64,000 bases of DNA from [Actinomadura] parvosata subsp. kistnae (GCF_900323885.1 NZ_OOHJ01000015.1:248001-312000); one strand, 5' to 3'. Shown: positions 16,289 through 25,520, counted from the stretch's first letter. Made by a program: numbers and translations. The notes: generated by a model not told the origin, from the sequence alone.

Positions 16289-17422
16289 GCGCGCTCGAGC
16301 TCGGCGAAGGCGGACTCGTGGGCGCGGCGGCGTACCAGATCGTCGGCGTGCACGCGGCGCGCCACCGCCGCGATGGCCAGCCCCGGCGCCACCAAATCCG
16401 TGCGGCTGGCCGCCGCCACCTGCGTCACCCACTCCTGCGGCACCGACTCCAGGCCGCCCAGCGCACCGGCGATGGCGCCGCCCATGGACGCGATCGAGTC
16501 GGCGTCGCGCCCGTAGTTCACGCCGCCCAGCACGGTGTCGCGGAAGTCGCCCTTCGCGATCACCAGGAACCCGAGCGCCAGCGGCAGCTCCTCGATGCTG
16601 TGCACCCGGCTCGGCCGGCGCGCCCCAGCCCCTGGTCACGGTAGGTGTCGGCGACCGTGTCGAACGGCCGCACGGCTGCCCGCAGCGCCTCGAACGAGCC
16701 GTCCCAGTGCCCCAGCCCGGCCGCCGCCTCGCAGACCGCCTCGATGGCGGCCCGCGTGCCGTCCTTGGCCAGGCGCAGGCACGCCCCCACCACCGAGTCG
16801 GCCGTCGCACCCGGCCGCATCGCCTCCGCCACCGCGGCGGCCATGACGCCCGCCGCCTCCCGGCCGTAGCTCGACTGGTGCGCGCCCGTCAGCTCGATCG
16901 CCTCGGCGTACGCGGCGTCGGGGTCGGCGGCGTTCACGATGCCGACCGGCGCCACGTACATGGCGGCGCCGCAGTTCACGATGTTGCCCACGCCCGCCTC
17001 GCGCGGGTCCGCGTGCCCGTAGTGCAGGCGCGCCACGATCCACTTCTCCGCCAGGAAGATGCGCTGCAACGGCAGCGCCTCCGCCTCCAGCTCCGGGATC
17101 CAGCGCCGCTCCCCCATCAGCTCCGGGACCAGGTGCTCGGCCATCGCGTACGCGTCCAGGTGGCCGCCCACCTTCGCGTACACGCGGATCAGGGCGTGCG
17201 TCATCAACGTGTCGTCCGTGATGTGGCCGTCGCCCTTGTGGTACGGGGCGATAGGGCGCGCGTTGCGCCAGTCCTCGTTGAACGGCGGCACGATGCCCTC
17301 GACGCGGCCCCCGTACCGCTGCACGATCTGCTCGGGAGTCCAGCCCTCGGTGGCGCCGCCCAGCGCGTCACCGACCGCCGCCCCGCCACGCAGCCAGTGG
17401 CCCTGTCCTCAAGCGGCGTCAT
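16285..17422 (-). pseudogene. ADP-ribosylglycohydrolase family paralogue 3, two frameshifts
   Basis: Starts ATG 17422 overlapping the previous stop. One added base in C-run 17381-17384 restores GCVAGAAVGDALGG, and one in C-run 16623-16626 restores DQGLGARRPSRVHS. The corrected protein is 379 aa and ends at TGA 16287-16285 inside the next ATG. Both catalytic metal motifs are intact: HITDDTLMTHAL and GRDADSIASMGGAIAGAL. These enzymes cleave ADP-ribosyl-type N- or O-ribosides using two Mg2+. As sequenced the frame is broken near codons 14 and 267. Confidence 0.82.
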
Positions 17423-18411
17423 GCGATTCCCTCCAGTAGTTCGATCAGATCACGGCCCGCCAGGTCAGGCAGGCAGCAGCCGGCCAGCGTGCGGGCCGAG
17501 GCGGTCCACCCCTCCGGGATCGCCTCGTACCCGCCGCACGCCCCCGCCAGCGCTCCGGCGAGCGCGGGCGCCGAGTCGGCCAGCGGAGCCAGGCAGGCCG
17601 CCGCCGGCACCGCCCTGGCGAGCTCCCCGCCCGCCGTCTCCACCAGCGCCAGCGCCACCGGGACGGTCTGCGCGGCGCCCACGCCGTAGCTGTAGACGTG
17701 GTCGAGCAGCGCCGCGTCCAGCGCGGGGATCGCGCCGAACGGGTCGCCCGCCTTCCTGGCGACATCCAGCGCCAGGCGGGCGTTGTGGCCGATGGCGGTG
17801 TCCGGCGGCAGGACGGCCAGCGCCGCCTCGACCGCCGCCCCCGCGCTCCCCGACGCCACGGCCTCCTGGATGGCGGCGGCCATCGCCCGGGCGGCCGGCA
17901 CGCCGTCGCCCGCGTTCGTCACCTGGGCGTCCGGCGTCGGGTCCCTCCCCAGGATCCCGTACGCGACGGCCCTGACGGCGGCGGCGTCGTCGAAATGGTG
18001 CGGGTTGTCGTGGCCGGAGGCGGGCGGCTCGACGCCCTTGGCCAGGTTGTCCAGCGCGGTCATCACGGAGATCCGTCCCCTGATGGGCCGCGCATCGGCT
18101 TGCGCGCCGCCGTCCGTACCGACAAGCTCTCTGAACGCCTCGGCGCGCGGGCGGTCGGCGGTCAGCAGCGTCCACGCCAGCCACTCGGCGTCGTCCGACG
18201 GGCCCACCCGCAGCGGCGCGGTCGGCTGGTTCAGCGCGAACGGCACCGGGAGCGTCGTGACACGGTGCTCCTCGGCGAACGCGTCCAGCTCGCGGTGCAG
18301 GCGGCGGCTCCAGGGCGCGTGCAGGGCGGCGCGGTGCCTGCCCGCCGGCCAGCCCACGGCGTCACCGACGGCGAGACCGATGACGGCCCCCCTGATTCTG
18401 TCCCCCGACAT
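17419..18411 (-). CDS. ADP-ribosylglycohydrolase family paralogue 2 (degenerate metal site)
   Basis: 330 aa, uninterrupted. The N-terminal GAVIGLAVGDAVG is family-typical. The first metal motif reads PSDDAEWLA instead of TDDTE, and the second reads LAPLADSAPALAGALAGA instead of GRDADTIGAIAGA, losing the Arg-Asp pair. It probably binds metal weakly or differently and could be a regulatory or substrate-binding partner of its neighbours. Its start lies 6 nt after the stop of paralogue 1, and its stop overlaps the start of paralogue 3. Confidence 0.8.
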   Translation of the reverse strand: MSGDRIRGAVIGLAVGDAVGWPAGRHRAALHAPWSRRLHRELDAFAEEHRVTTLPVPFALNQPTAPLRVGPSDDAEWLAWTLLTADRPRAEAFRELVGTDGGAQADARPIRGRISVMTALDNLAKGVEPPASGHDNPHHFDDAAAVRAVAYGILGRDPTPDAQVTNAGDGVPAARAMAAAIQEAVASGSAGAAVEAALAVLPPDTAIGHNARLALDVARKAGDPFGAIPALDAALLDHVYSYGVGAAQTVPVALALVETAGGELARAVPAAACLAPLADSAPALAGALAGACGGYEAIPEGWTASARTLAGCCLPDLAGRDLIELLEGIA

Positions 18412-18417
18412 GGTGTT

Positions 18418-19563
18418 CTACAGTCCTCCCGCCAGCTCGTCGGCGACGTCCAGCACGTGTCTTCCTGCCACGACGGGCAGGCACTTGCCCGTCACGGGCC
18501 CGATCCTGGCGGCCCAGCGCGCGGGAACGCCCCGCTCGCCCTGGCTCGCCCCGGCGATGGCGCCCGCGATCGCGCCGATCGTGTCGGCGTCCCGCCCCAG
18601 GCTCACCCCGAACGTCACCGCCCGCTCGACGTCACCGTCCCCGGCCAGGAACGCGGCCAGGGCCAGCGCGACCGCCTCGGGGGCGATGTCCGTCCAGGGG
18701 TAGTGCTCGACCACGACGGCCCGATGCAACGCCTCGACCACCTCGGCCCCATCGCCGGTGGCATGCCCGGCCGCCGCACGCGTTGCGCCGGACTCCACCG
18801 ACCTACTACCCGCCGCACCGGCGCTGGGAAGACCGCTGGGCGGCGGTGCCTCGGCGCCGGCACCCGGGCGCGCCGGTGCGAGCTCGGTGCTCGGGGTGGT
18901 CGTCGCAGCGGCGATGCCCGTGGTGGCGGTGGGTGGGGACCAGCCGAGGGTTTCGCAGGCGCGCACCACGTTCCTGGCCGTCCACGAGTCGGCCGGGACG
19001 ACCGACAGGGCCGCGCGCACCACCTCGTGGGGCGAGGCGCCGGCCATGGCCGAGGCGACGGCGGCGGCGATGGCGCGGCCGCCCAGGATGCCCTCGCCGG
19101 AGCCGCTGACCAGGCCGTCCTGCTCCACCAGCCGGGCCGCCTCCGCCGGGTCCCCCGGGCAGAAGATGCCGTAGGGGGCGGCGCGCATGGCGAGGCCGTC
19201 GGACCAGCCGTGCGAGTGGACCAGCCCCGTCAGCGGGGGCTGGAGGCCGCGGCGGAGCGCCTCGACGGTGCCGAGCTCGGAGAAGCCGGCCCCGCGCATC
19301 GGCCCCGTCACCAGCGGGATGATCTCCGTGCGGTAGGCGGCGGCGACGTCGGCCGGGGTGAGGGCGTGTCCGTGGCGGACGAGGAGGGAGGCGGCGAAGA
19401 TGGCGTACTCGGTGTCGTCGGTGCCGCCGCCCTCGATCTCGGTGAGCCGGCCCCACCGCCGCCGGATCTCCTGCGGCGTGAGGTTCTCGGCCGGGGCGCC
19501 GAGGGCGTCGCCGGCCGCGAGGCCGAGCAGGCACCCTCGGGCCCGTTCCCGCGCTGTGATCAC
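18418..19563 (-). CDS. ADP-ribosylglycohydrolase family paralogue 1
   Basis: 381 aa. GCLLGLAAGDALGAP at residues 10-24, GGGTDDTEYA near 46-55 and LGRDADTIGAIAGAIAGA in the last quarter are the complete DraG/ADPRH metal-binding set, so it should be an active hydrolase of ribosyl linkages. An Ala/Thr/Pro-rich insertion of about 60 residues (roughly 210-270) interrupts the helical bundle. GTG 19563 overlaps the binding-protein stop (GTGA), linking it translationally to a sugar importer; classical DraG partners (nitrogenase genes) are absent. Confidence 0.9.
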   Translation of the reverse strand: MITARERARGCLLGLAAGDALGAPAENLTPQEIRRRWGRLTEIEGGGTDDTEYAIFAASLLVRHGHALTPADVAAAYRTEIIPLVTGPMRGAGFSELGTVEALRRGLQPPLTGLVHSHGWSDGLAMRAAPYGIFCPGDPAEAARLVEQDGLVSGSGEGILGGRAIAAAVASAMAGASPHEVVRAALSVVPADSWTARNVVRACETLGWSPPTATTGIAAATTTPSTELAPARPGAGAEAPPPSGLPSAGAAGSRSVESGATRAAAGHATGDGAEVVEALHRAVVVEHYPWTDIAPEAVALALAAFLAGDGDVERAVTFGVSLGRDADTIGAIAGAIAGASQGERGVPARWAARIGPVTGKCLPVVAGRHVLDVADELAGGL

Positions 19564-20864
19564 CGCTGGTACCGCTCCAACACCTTGTTCCCGTCCTCGA
19601 CCAGCTTCGCCGCCGCCTGGTCGATGGTGATCTTATTGGCGAAGTACTCCTGCAGCGCCGGCGTGGCGACCTTGCTCTTCCATTCGTCGAACCCGTTCAC
19701 CTTGAGGAACGGCGCGACGACGAGGTTCTTGGCGGAGGCGGTGGCGACGTCCCAGCCGTTCTCCTCGGTGGTCATGGCCGGGTCGGCGGCGGCCTTCTGG
19801 GAGGTGGGCAGGAGCCAGTCGCCCTTGGCGAGCTTGGCCTGGTTGGTGCCGTTGAGGAAGAACGAGATGAACTTCATGGCCTCGTCCGGGTGCTCGCTCT
19901 CCTGCGCGATCGACAGCGTCTGGGAGACGGCGCCCTGCTGCGCGCTGGTGCCCTTGGGCGCGGGCAGCGTGACCCACTCGAACCCGTCGGGCGCCTGCTC
20001 GACGACCTGCTGGCGCAGGTAGACGCCGGCGGGCAGCATCGCGAACTTGCCCTTGTAGAAGGCGGGCAGCGGGTCGGCGGTGCCCTGGCCGAGCGCGTCG
20101 GGGTCGGCGGACTTGTCCTTGTAGAGCTGGTCGTGGATGCGCTGGAGCACCTCGCGCTCCTCGGGGCCGACCTTGACGGTGGTCTTGCCGCCGGAGGTCT
20201 GGAAGAAGGTGCCGCCGAAGTTGAGCGCCAGGTTGAGGGTCTTGTTGACGGGCGACTTCATGGCCCAGGCGACGCCGTACGAGCCGTCCTTGGTCATCTT
20301 CTTGGCGGCCTCGGAGAACTCGTCCCAGGTCCACGGGTCGTCCGCGGTGGGGATGCGCACCTTGGCGGCGTCGAGGAGCTTCTTGTTGGCGATGATGACC
20401 TGCGACTCCTGGAGGAACGGCACGCCGTACACGCCCTGGCCGCCCTTGCCGTCGTCGAAGGTGACGGTGTCCCAGGCGGACTGCGGGATGTCGCTCTTGA
20501 GCTCGGCGGGCAGTTTGTCCTTCAGGTCGAGCAGGTAGCCGTCGGAGGCGAAGCCGGACAGGGCGGGCGAGTCGTTGTGGATGACGTCGGGCGCGGTGCC
20601 GCCGGCGAACTGGGTGACGAGCTGGTCGTTGACGTTGTCCCAGCTGCCCTGGACGTAGGTGACCTGGATGTTCGGGTTGGCCTTGTTCCACTCGTCCACG
20701 AGCTGCTTGTTCGCGGCGACGGACTCCTTCTGCCACGCCAGGCTGAGGAAATTGATCTTGACGGGCTCGTTGGGGGCGGACGACGAGCCGCCGCCTCCTC
20801 CCCCGCCGCACGCGGCGGCGAGCGTGAGGATCGCCGCAGCCGCCAGAGCGGACGTGATTCGCAT
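19560..20864 (-). CDS. Sugar ABC transporter substrate-binding lipoprotein
   Basis: 434 aa. Signal peptide with lipobox LAAAC then a Gly/Ser linker. The mature chain is a family 1 (MalE/UgpB-type) binding protein: WNKANPNIQVTYVQGSWDN near 60-78, GTAPDVIHND, and ITIDQAAAKL at the end. AGGAGG precedes ATG 20864, 9 nt after the permease stop. Delivers a carbohydrate-like ligand to the two permeases upstream. The downstream hydrolases suggest a ribosylated ligand. Confidence 0.92.
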   Translation of the reverse strand: MRITSALAAAAILTLAAACGGGGGGGSSSAPNEPVKINFLSLAWQKESVAANKQLVDEWNKANPNIQVTYVQGSWDNVNDQLVTQFAGGTAPDVIHNDSPALSGFASDGYLLDLKDKLPAELKSDIPQSAWDTVTFDDGKGGQGVYGVPFLQESQVIIANKKLLDAAKVRIPTADDPWTWDEFSEAAKKMTKDGSYGVAWAMKSPVNKTLNLALNFGGTFFQTSGGKTTVKVGPEEREVLQRIHDQLYKDKSADPDALGQGTADPLPAFYKGKFAMLPAGVYLRQQVVEQAPDGFEWVTLPAPKGTSAQQGAVSQTLSIAQESEHPDEAMKFISFFLNGTNQAKLAKGDWLLPTSQKAAADPAMTTEENGWDVATASAKNLVVAPFLKVNGFDEWKSKVATPALQEYFANKITIDQAAAKLVEDGNKVLERYQR

Positions 20865-20873
20865 ATGAGCCTC

Positions 20874-21692
20874 CTAGCCCTTGACGGCGCCGGCCATCAG
20901 GCCGGACTTCAGTCGCCGCTGAATGATTGCGAAGAAGATCAGGCTCGGGATCGTCGCCATGAGCGACGCCGCGGCCAGCGGGCCGAGCCTGGCCACCCCC
21001 TCGGGGCCGGTGAACCTCACCAGCGTGAGCGGGAGCGTCATGACGTCGGGGTTCTGCAGGACGACGAGCGCGAACATGAACTCGTTCCATGACGAGATGA
21101 ACGAGAACAGCAGGGTGGCGACGACGCCCGGCGCGAGCAGCGGGGCGACCACGCTGGCGATCGAGCGCAGCCGGCCCGCGCCGTCCACGGCCGCGGCCTC
21201 CTCCAGCTCGCGCGGCACCGCGCGCACGTACCCCTGCAACATCCACAGCGCGAACGGCAGCGTGAACGTCACGTGCACGACCACCAGCCCCGGCAGCGTG
21301 TTCACCAGGTCGAGGTCGCGCAGGATCATGAAGAGCGGGATGATGATCAGGATGAACGGGAACACCTGGCTGACCAGCACCCACCCGATCGCGACCTTGT
21401 TGAGCAGGCCGCGGTAACGCGCCATGGCGTAGGCGGCGGGCAGCGAGATCAGCACCGTGATCACGCTCGCGAACAACGCCACCACCAGGCTGCGCAGCGC
21501 CGCTCCGACGAGGTCCTGCTCGCCGAACGCGTCGCCGAAGTTGGCCAGCGTCGGCTCGCGCGGGATCCACGTCGGCTCCGTCAGCGCCATCTCCTGCGGC
21601 GTCTTCAGCGCCGTGGACAGCAGCCACAGCAGCGGGAACGCCAGGAAGACGACGTACGCGACCAGCGCGACGTACTGGAGAACGCGTCTCAC
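20874..21692 (-). CDS. Sugar ABC permease, MalG type
   Basis: 272 aa from GTG 21692, which overlaps the preceding stop (GTGA). Six membrane helices; the EAA loop ELEEAAAVDGAGRLRSIASV is the ATPase contact site. SFISSWNEFMFALV is typical of MalG-type inner-membrane subunits. The open frame extends upstream but only as a shadow of the other permease. Confidence 0.92.
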   Translation of the reverse strand: MRRVLQYVALVAYVVFLAFPLLWLLSTALKTPQEMALTEPTWIPREPTLANFGDAFGEQDLVGAALRSLVVALFASVITVLISLPAAYAMARYRGLLNKVAIGWVLVSQVFPFILIIIPLFMILRDLDLVNTLPGLVVVHVTFTLPFALWMLQGYVRAVPRELEEAAAVDGAGRLRSIASVVAPLLAPGVVATLLFSFISSWNEFMFALVVLQNPDVMTLPLTLVRFTGPEGVARLGPLAAASLMATIPSLIFFAIIQRRLKSGLMAGAVKG

Positions 21693-22606
21693 TTGGCCTC
21701 CCTCATCTGGCGCCACAGGTACAGGCCGAGCACCGCGAGCACGACGATCGCCATGGCGAGGCCGAGCATCGAGGCGTAACCGGCCATGCGGTACCTGAAC
21801 GCCTCCTCGTAGGCGAACAACATCGGCAGCCGCGTACGACCGCCCGGCCCGCCTTGCGTGAGCACGTAGACCAGGCCGAACTGGTTGATGTTCCACACGA
21901 AGTCGAGCGAGGTGATCGCCACGATCACCGGGCGCAGCTGCGGCAGCGTGATGCTCCAGAAGCGCCGCCAGGTGCCCGCGCCGTCCATCTCGCCGGCCTC
22001 GTACAGCTCCTTCGGGACGTTCTGCAGGCCGGCCAGCAGCACGACCGTCGTCTGCGGCATGCCGGCCCAGATGCCGACCACGATGATCGCGGGCAGCGCG
22101 AGCGAGAAGTCGGCCAGCCAGTTGATGTGCGTGCCGAGCAGGTCGTTCAGCATGCCCGCGTCGGGGTGGTAGACGAGCTTCCACATCAGGCCGATGACCA
22201 CCGGCGGCATCGCCCACGGCACCACCGACAGCACCCGCGCCAGGCCGCTGAAGCGCAGCTTCTCGTTCAGCAGCAGCGCCAGGCCCAGCGCGGCCAGGAA
22301 CTGCAGCACGGTCACGGAGACCGCCCAGATGGCACCGATCTGGAACGACGACCAGAACTCCGCGTCGGTCAGCAGCCGGGTGAAGTTCTCCAGGCCCACG
22401 AACTCCGTCTGGTGGACGCGGGTGTTGCGGGCGTCGGTGAACGCCAGGCCGATGCCGTACAGGAGGGGGCCGACGCTGAACAGCAGCACCGGCACCAGGG
22501 CCGGCAGCATCAGCACCCACATCTCGCGGGTCTGGCGCGAGATCCCGGGCCGCCGCGCCCGCCGTGGGCCGCGCGGCGGCGCCGGTCGCGTCACGGTCGC
22601 CGTCAC
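21689..22606 (-). CDS. Sugar ABC permease, MalF type
   Basis: 305 aa from GTG 22606, overlapping the LacI stop. Cytosolic Arg/Pro-rich N-terminus, then six membrane helices. The EAA loop reads ELYEAGEMDGAGTWRRFWSI, with Gly-Glu where Ala-Ala is usual. Partner of the following MalG-type permease. No ATPase gene is present in the operon. Confidence 0.92.
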   Translation of the reverse strand: MTATVTRPAPPRGPRRARRPGISRQTREMWVLMLPALVPVLLFSVGPLLYGIGLAFTDARNTRVHQTEFVGLENFTRLLTDAEFWSSFQIGAIWAVSVTVLQFLAALGLALLLNEKLRFSGLARVLSVVPWAMPPVVIGLMWKLVYHPDAGMLNDLLGTHINWLADFSLALPAIIVVGIWAGMPQTTVVLLAGLQNVPKELYEAGEMDGAGTWRRFWSITLPQLRPVIVAITSLDFVWNINQFGLVYVLTQGGPGGRTRLPMLFAYEEAFRYRMAGYASMLGLAMAIVVLAVLGLYLWRQMREAK

Positions 22607-23655
22607 TTCCCGCCTCCCTCTCCGTCGTAGCCGGACTGCCGCCGGTCGTAGTCGGGGCCCGCGGTGGAGGCCCGTACGGCGAGCCGCGGCGGCACGGTGA
22701 CCACCCTCGGCTCGCCCGCGTCACCGCGCAGCCGCTCCAGCAGCAGCTCGGCGGCGGCCTTGCCGCGCTCGGCCGACCCGAGCGAGACGCTGGTCAGCGA
22801 CGGCCACGAGGCCGCGGCCAGGTCGGTGTCGTCCATGCCGACCACCGCCACGTCCTCGGGCACCCGCTTGCCCGCCGCGCGCAGCACGTCGAGGGCGCCG
22901 AGCGCGATCAGGTCGTTCGCGCACATGAGCGCGTCCACGTCGGGGACCCGGTCGAGCAGCGCGGCCACGGCCCGCGCCCCCTCGGGGCGGTAGAAGTCGC
23001 CGATCTGCACCAGGCTCTCGTCGTACGGCAGGCCCAGGTCGTGCAGCGCCTCCCGGTAGGCGGCGCCGCGGGCGGCGCCGGGCACGGTGTCGAGCGGGCC
23101 GTTGATCATGGCGATGCGGCGGCGGCCGAGCGCGTAGAGATGGTCGACCGCCAGGCGCACGCCGGTGCGCGAGTCGGCGCGCACGTTGTCCACGCGGGTG
23201 CCCTCCGGCACCGAACCGATGATCACGACGGGCGCCCTGGCCGTGGCCAGCATCCGCAGGTGCGCCTCGGTGACGCGCAGGGGGCTCATGATCAGGCCGT
23301 CCACGTAACGCTCGCCGAGGCTGTGCAGCACGTCGATCTCGTCCGCCGCGACGGCGTCCGTCGAGTGCAGCACGAGCCGGTAGCCGGCGGCCTTCAGCAC
23401 GGGCTGGATCTCGCGCAGCATGGCCAGGTAAGCGGGGTTGCCGACGTCGGCCATGGCGAAGGCGACCTGGTGGGTGCGGCGCGACTTGAGCGATCTGGCC
23501 ACGGCGTTGCGCACGTAGCCGAGCTCGTCGGCTGCCGCCATCACCTTGCGCACGGTCTCCTGCCTGGTCGGCAGGCCGTTCAGCACCCGCGAGACGGAGG
23601 CAATCGAGACGCCCGCACGCTCGGCGATCGTGTTGATCGTGGGTCCGTCGGCCAA
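22603..23655 (-). CDS. LacI-family repressor of the DraG/ribokinase operon
   Basis: 350 aa from TTG 23655, with GGAAGGA just upstream. Helix-turn-helix TINTIAERAGVSIASVSRVL then LKSRRTHQVAFAMADV, the hinge to the periplasmic-binding-like effector domain, which ends with the LacI-type VVGMDDTDLAAASWPSLTSV. It is the first gene of a ten-gene minus-strand operon and lies behind two identical palindromic operators, so it is most likely autoregulated and induced by a sugar from the imported substrate. Confidence 0.93.
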   Translation of the reverse strand: MADGPTINTIAERAGVSIASVSRVLNGLPTRQETVRKVMAAADELGYVRNAVARSLKSRRTHQVAFAMADVGNPAYLAMLREIQPVLKAAGYRLVLHSTDAVAADEIDVLHSLGERYVDGLIMSPLRVTEAHLRMLATARAPVVIIGSVPEGTRVDNVRADSRTGVRLAVDHLYALGRRRIAMINGPLDTVPGAARGAAYREALHDLGLPYDESLVQIGDFYRPEGARAVAALLDRVPDVDALMCANDLIALGALDVLRAAGKRVPEDVAVVGMDDTDLAAASWPSLTSVSLGSAERGKAAAELLLERLRGDAGEPRVVTVPPRLAVRASTAGPDYDRRQSGYDGEGGGK

Positions 23656-23674
23656 GGCTGTCCTTCCATGGTGT

Positions 23675-23711
23675 GTAAACGTTTACGGGGTGATCGTCTG
23701 TAAACGTTTAC
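23675..23711. promoter_or_regulatory. Two identical LacI operators GTAAACGTTTAC
   Basis: Perfect 12-bp palindromes at 23675-23686 and 23700-23711, 25 bp centre to centre, both flanked TGTAAACGTTTACGG. They start 20 bp upstream of the LacI start. The central CG and this form are typical of LacI-family operators. Confidence 0.85.
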
Positions 23712-24236
23712 GGATTGGGGACATGAAACATGGGCGTAACTTGCAGGTCAAGTCACGATCACATAACACCAGGTCAGAGGCTATAAGCACAAATTTCGGT
23801 CACGCCCCAACCCCCGCCCGCAAGGACCGGGGACGAACGGCCGGACGCGCGGGGACATGCGGCAGGCCCCAGGAGCCCGGCCGGACGTGCGGGCAGGGCG
23901 AGCAGTCCGCGCCGACGCCGCACGCGAGGGAGCCGGTGCCCTCAGCGCGGGCCGGGGCGGATTGAGCACGTCACGAGACGCAGGTGCGCACGGGCGCCGG
24001 GCGGAGCAGGGCAGCGCGCGCACGACACGGCACACGGCCGAAGCGCCCCACTACGGCAGGCCGAAGCACCCCACTACGGCACGCGGCCGAAGCGCCCCAC
24101 TGCGGAGCGGGGGGCGCCGACCGCACGGCATGGGGCAGGGCGCGACCGCGTGAGGCGAGCAGCGCCATCGCGTGAGCCGCCCCACGACGCGAGGCGCGCC
24201 CGCTCCCCACCGAGAGAGCGGGCGCGCCGAGTCGGG
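23712..24236. other. Gene-free spacer with direct repeats
   Basis: 525 bp between the LacI operon and the convergently ending MFS gene. The first 80 bp are comparatively AT-rich and may hold the operon promoter. The rest is low-complexity GC sequence. Three copies of ggccgaagcgccccactacgg-like sequence start at 24036, 24059 and 24085. No gene supported. Confidence 0.55.
24036..24106. repeat. Three near-identical 22-23 bp direct repeats
   Basis: Copies at 24036-24058, 24059-24081 and 24085-24106 differ by one to three bases. The core is gccgaagcgccccactacgg. Confidence 0.8.
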
Positions 24237-25520
24237 TCAGTCCCGGGCGGGCTGGGGCTCGCCGTCGGGGACGGGCGTCGCGACCGGGCTGCCAGGCGAG
24301 CCCGGGCCGGTGGCTGGGGTGGTGGAGTGGCGGAGGAGGGCGCGGATGGCGGGGGAGCCGGCGAGGGTGACGACGGCGGCCAGCGCGGCCGGGATGAAGA
24401 GCGCGACCGGCAGCGACGCGTGCTCCGCGACGAACCCGAGCACGGCGGGCCCGAGGAGCAGGCCGCTGTAGCCGAAGGCGGTCACCATGGCCAGGGCCCG
24501 CCCGACCCGGCCTCCGGCGGCTCCGACAGCGCTGAAGAGGACGGGCACGACGGTGGCCAGACCCACCCCGGCCAGGGCCCAGCCGGTCCACGCGCACGCG
24601 ACCCGCAGCGTCTCCCCCACCACCGGTGACAGGAGCACCAGGACGTACCCGAGGGTGGCGAGGACGCCGGCGAGCTGGATCGTGCGGACGGAGCCGAGCC
24701 GCCCCCTGATCGGGTCCCCCAGGAGGCGGAAGGTGGTCATGGCGACGGAGAAGATCGTGTAGGCGAGGGGCGCCACGGCGGGGTCGGTCTCCAGGATCCA
24801 GCGGGCGTGCAGCGCGGCCCAGTCGATGGCCGCCCCCTCGCTGAGGTGCCCCGCGAAGGCCGCGAGGCCGAGCAGGGCGATGAGCCCCCAGCGCAGCGAG
24901 GAGCCGTCGGCGGCGGGCGCGCCGGTGGTGGAGGTGGCGCTGTCGTGGGCGGGCGGGTCGGGCAGCAGCAGGTACGCGGCCGGCAGGTACAGGAACGGCA
25001 CGACGATGGCCGCCGCGATGAGCAGCCATTGCGCGTCCAGCCCGCCCTGGAGGGCGAGCGAGGTGAGCCCGCCGCCGGCGGCCCCGCCGAGGCTCCAGAC
25101 GCCGTGGAAGGCGGAGATGATGGGCCGCCCGTAGCGCCGCTCGACCTCGACGGAGTGGGCGTTCATGGCGACCTCGGTCACGCCCAGCCCCATTCCGAAC
25201 AGCACGGCGAGCGCGGCCAGCGACCAGTACGAGGGTGCCAGCGCGGGCCCGAGCAGCACCAGGCCGGAGAACGGCCCCGCGAACCAGCACACGCGCCGGC
25301 TGGACCACCGGTCCACCAGGGGCCCGGCCGCCAGCATCGACACTAGGGCGCCGCCGGAGATGAGCAGCAGGACGCTGCCGAGCCGGGCGGGTCCGAGGTC
25401 GAGGCGGTCGTTCAGCGAGGGCAGGCCGGCCGCCCACAGTCCCATGACAAAACCGGCAAGGAAGAAGAATCCGAAAACACCGACACGAGCACGTCTGGCC
25501 TGAATGAGGCTTTTGTTCAC
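24237..25520 (-). CDS. MFS transporter
   Basis: 427 aa from GTG 25520. Twelve hydrophobic segments; the A-motif-like loop GPLVDRWSSRRV lies between helices 2 and 3, and SAFHGVWSLGGAAGGG in helix 5 resembles YbjJ/FucP-type sugar or drug exporters. Pro/Gly-rich C-terminal tail. The preferred start has TATGCT ending 6 nt upstream. The divergent ROK regulator 23 bp away suggests a sugar-related substrate. Confidence 0.85.
   Translation of the reverse strand: MNKSLIQARRARVGVFGFFFLAGFVMGLWAAGLPSLNDRLDLGPARLGSVLLLISGGALVSMLAAGPLVDRWSSRRVCWFAGPFSGLVLLGPALAPSYWSLAALAVLFGMGLGVTEVAMNAHSVEVERRYGRPIISAFHGVWSLGGAAGGGLTSLALQGGLDAQWLLIAAAIVVPFLYLPAAYLLLPDPPAHDSATSTTGAPAADGSSLRWGLIALLGLAAFAGHLSEGAAIDWAALHARWILETDPAVAPLAYTIFSVAMTTFRLLGDPIRGRLGSVRTIQLAGVLATLGYVLVLLSPVVGETLRVACAWTGWALAGVGLATVVPVLFSAVGAAGGRVGRALAMVTAFGYSGLLLGPAVLGFVAEHASLPVALFIPAALAAVVTLAGSPAIRALLRHSTTPATGPGSPGSPVATPVPDGEPQPARD

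Noticed and set aside
19633..21627. 664-codon minus-strand frame overlapping permease and binding protein
   Set aside because: Shifted frame of genes whose own frames carry clear motifs and ordered overlaps.
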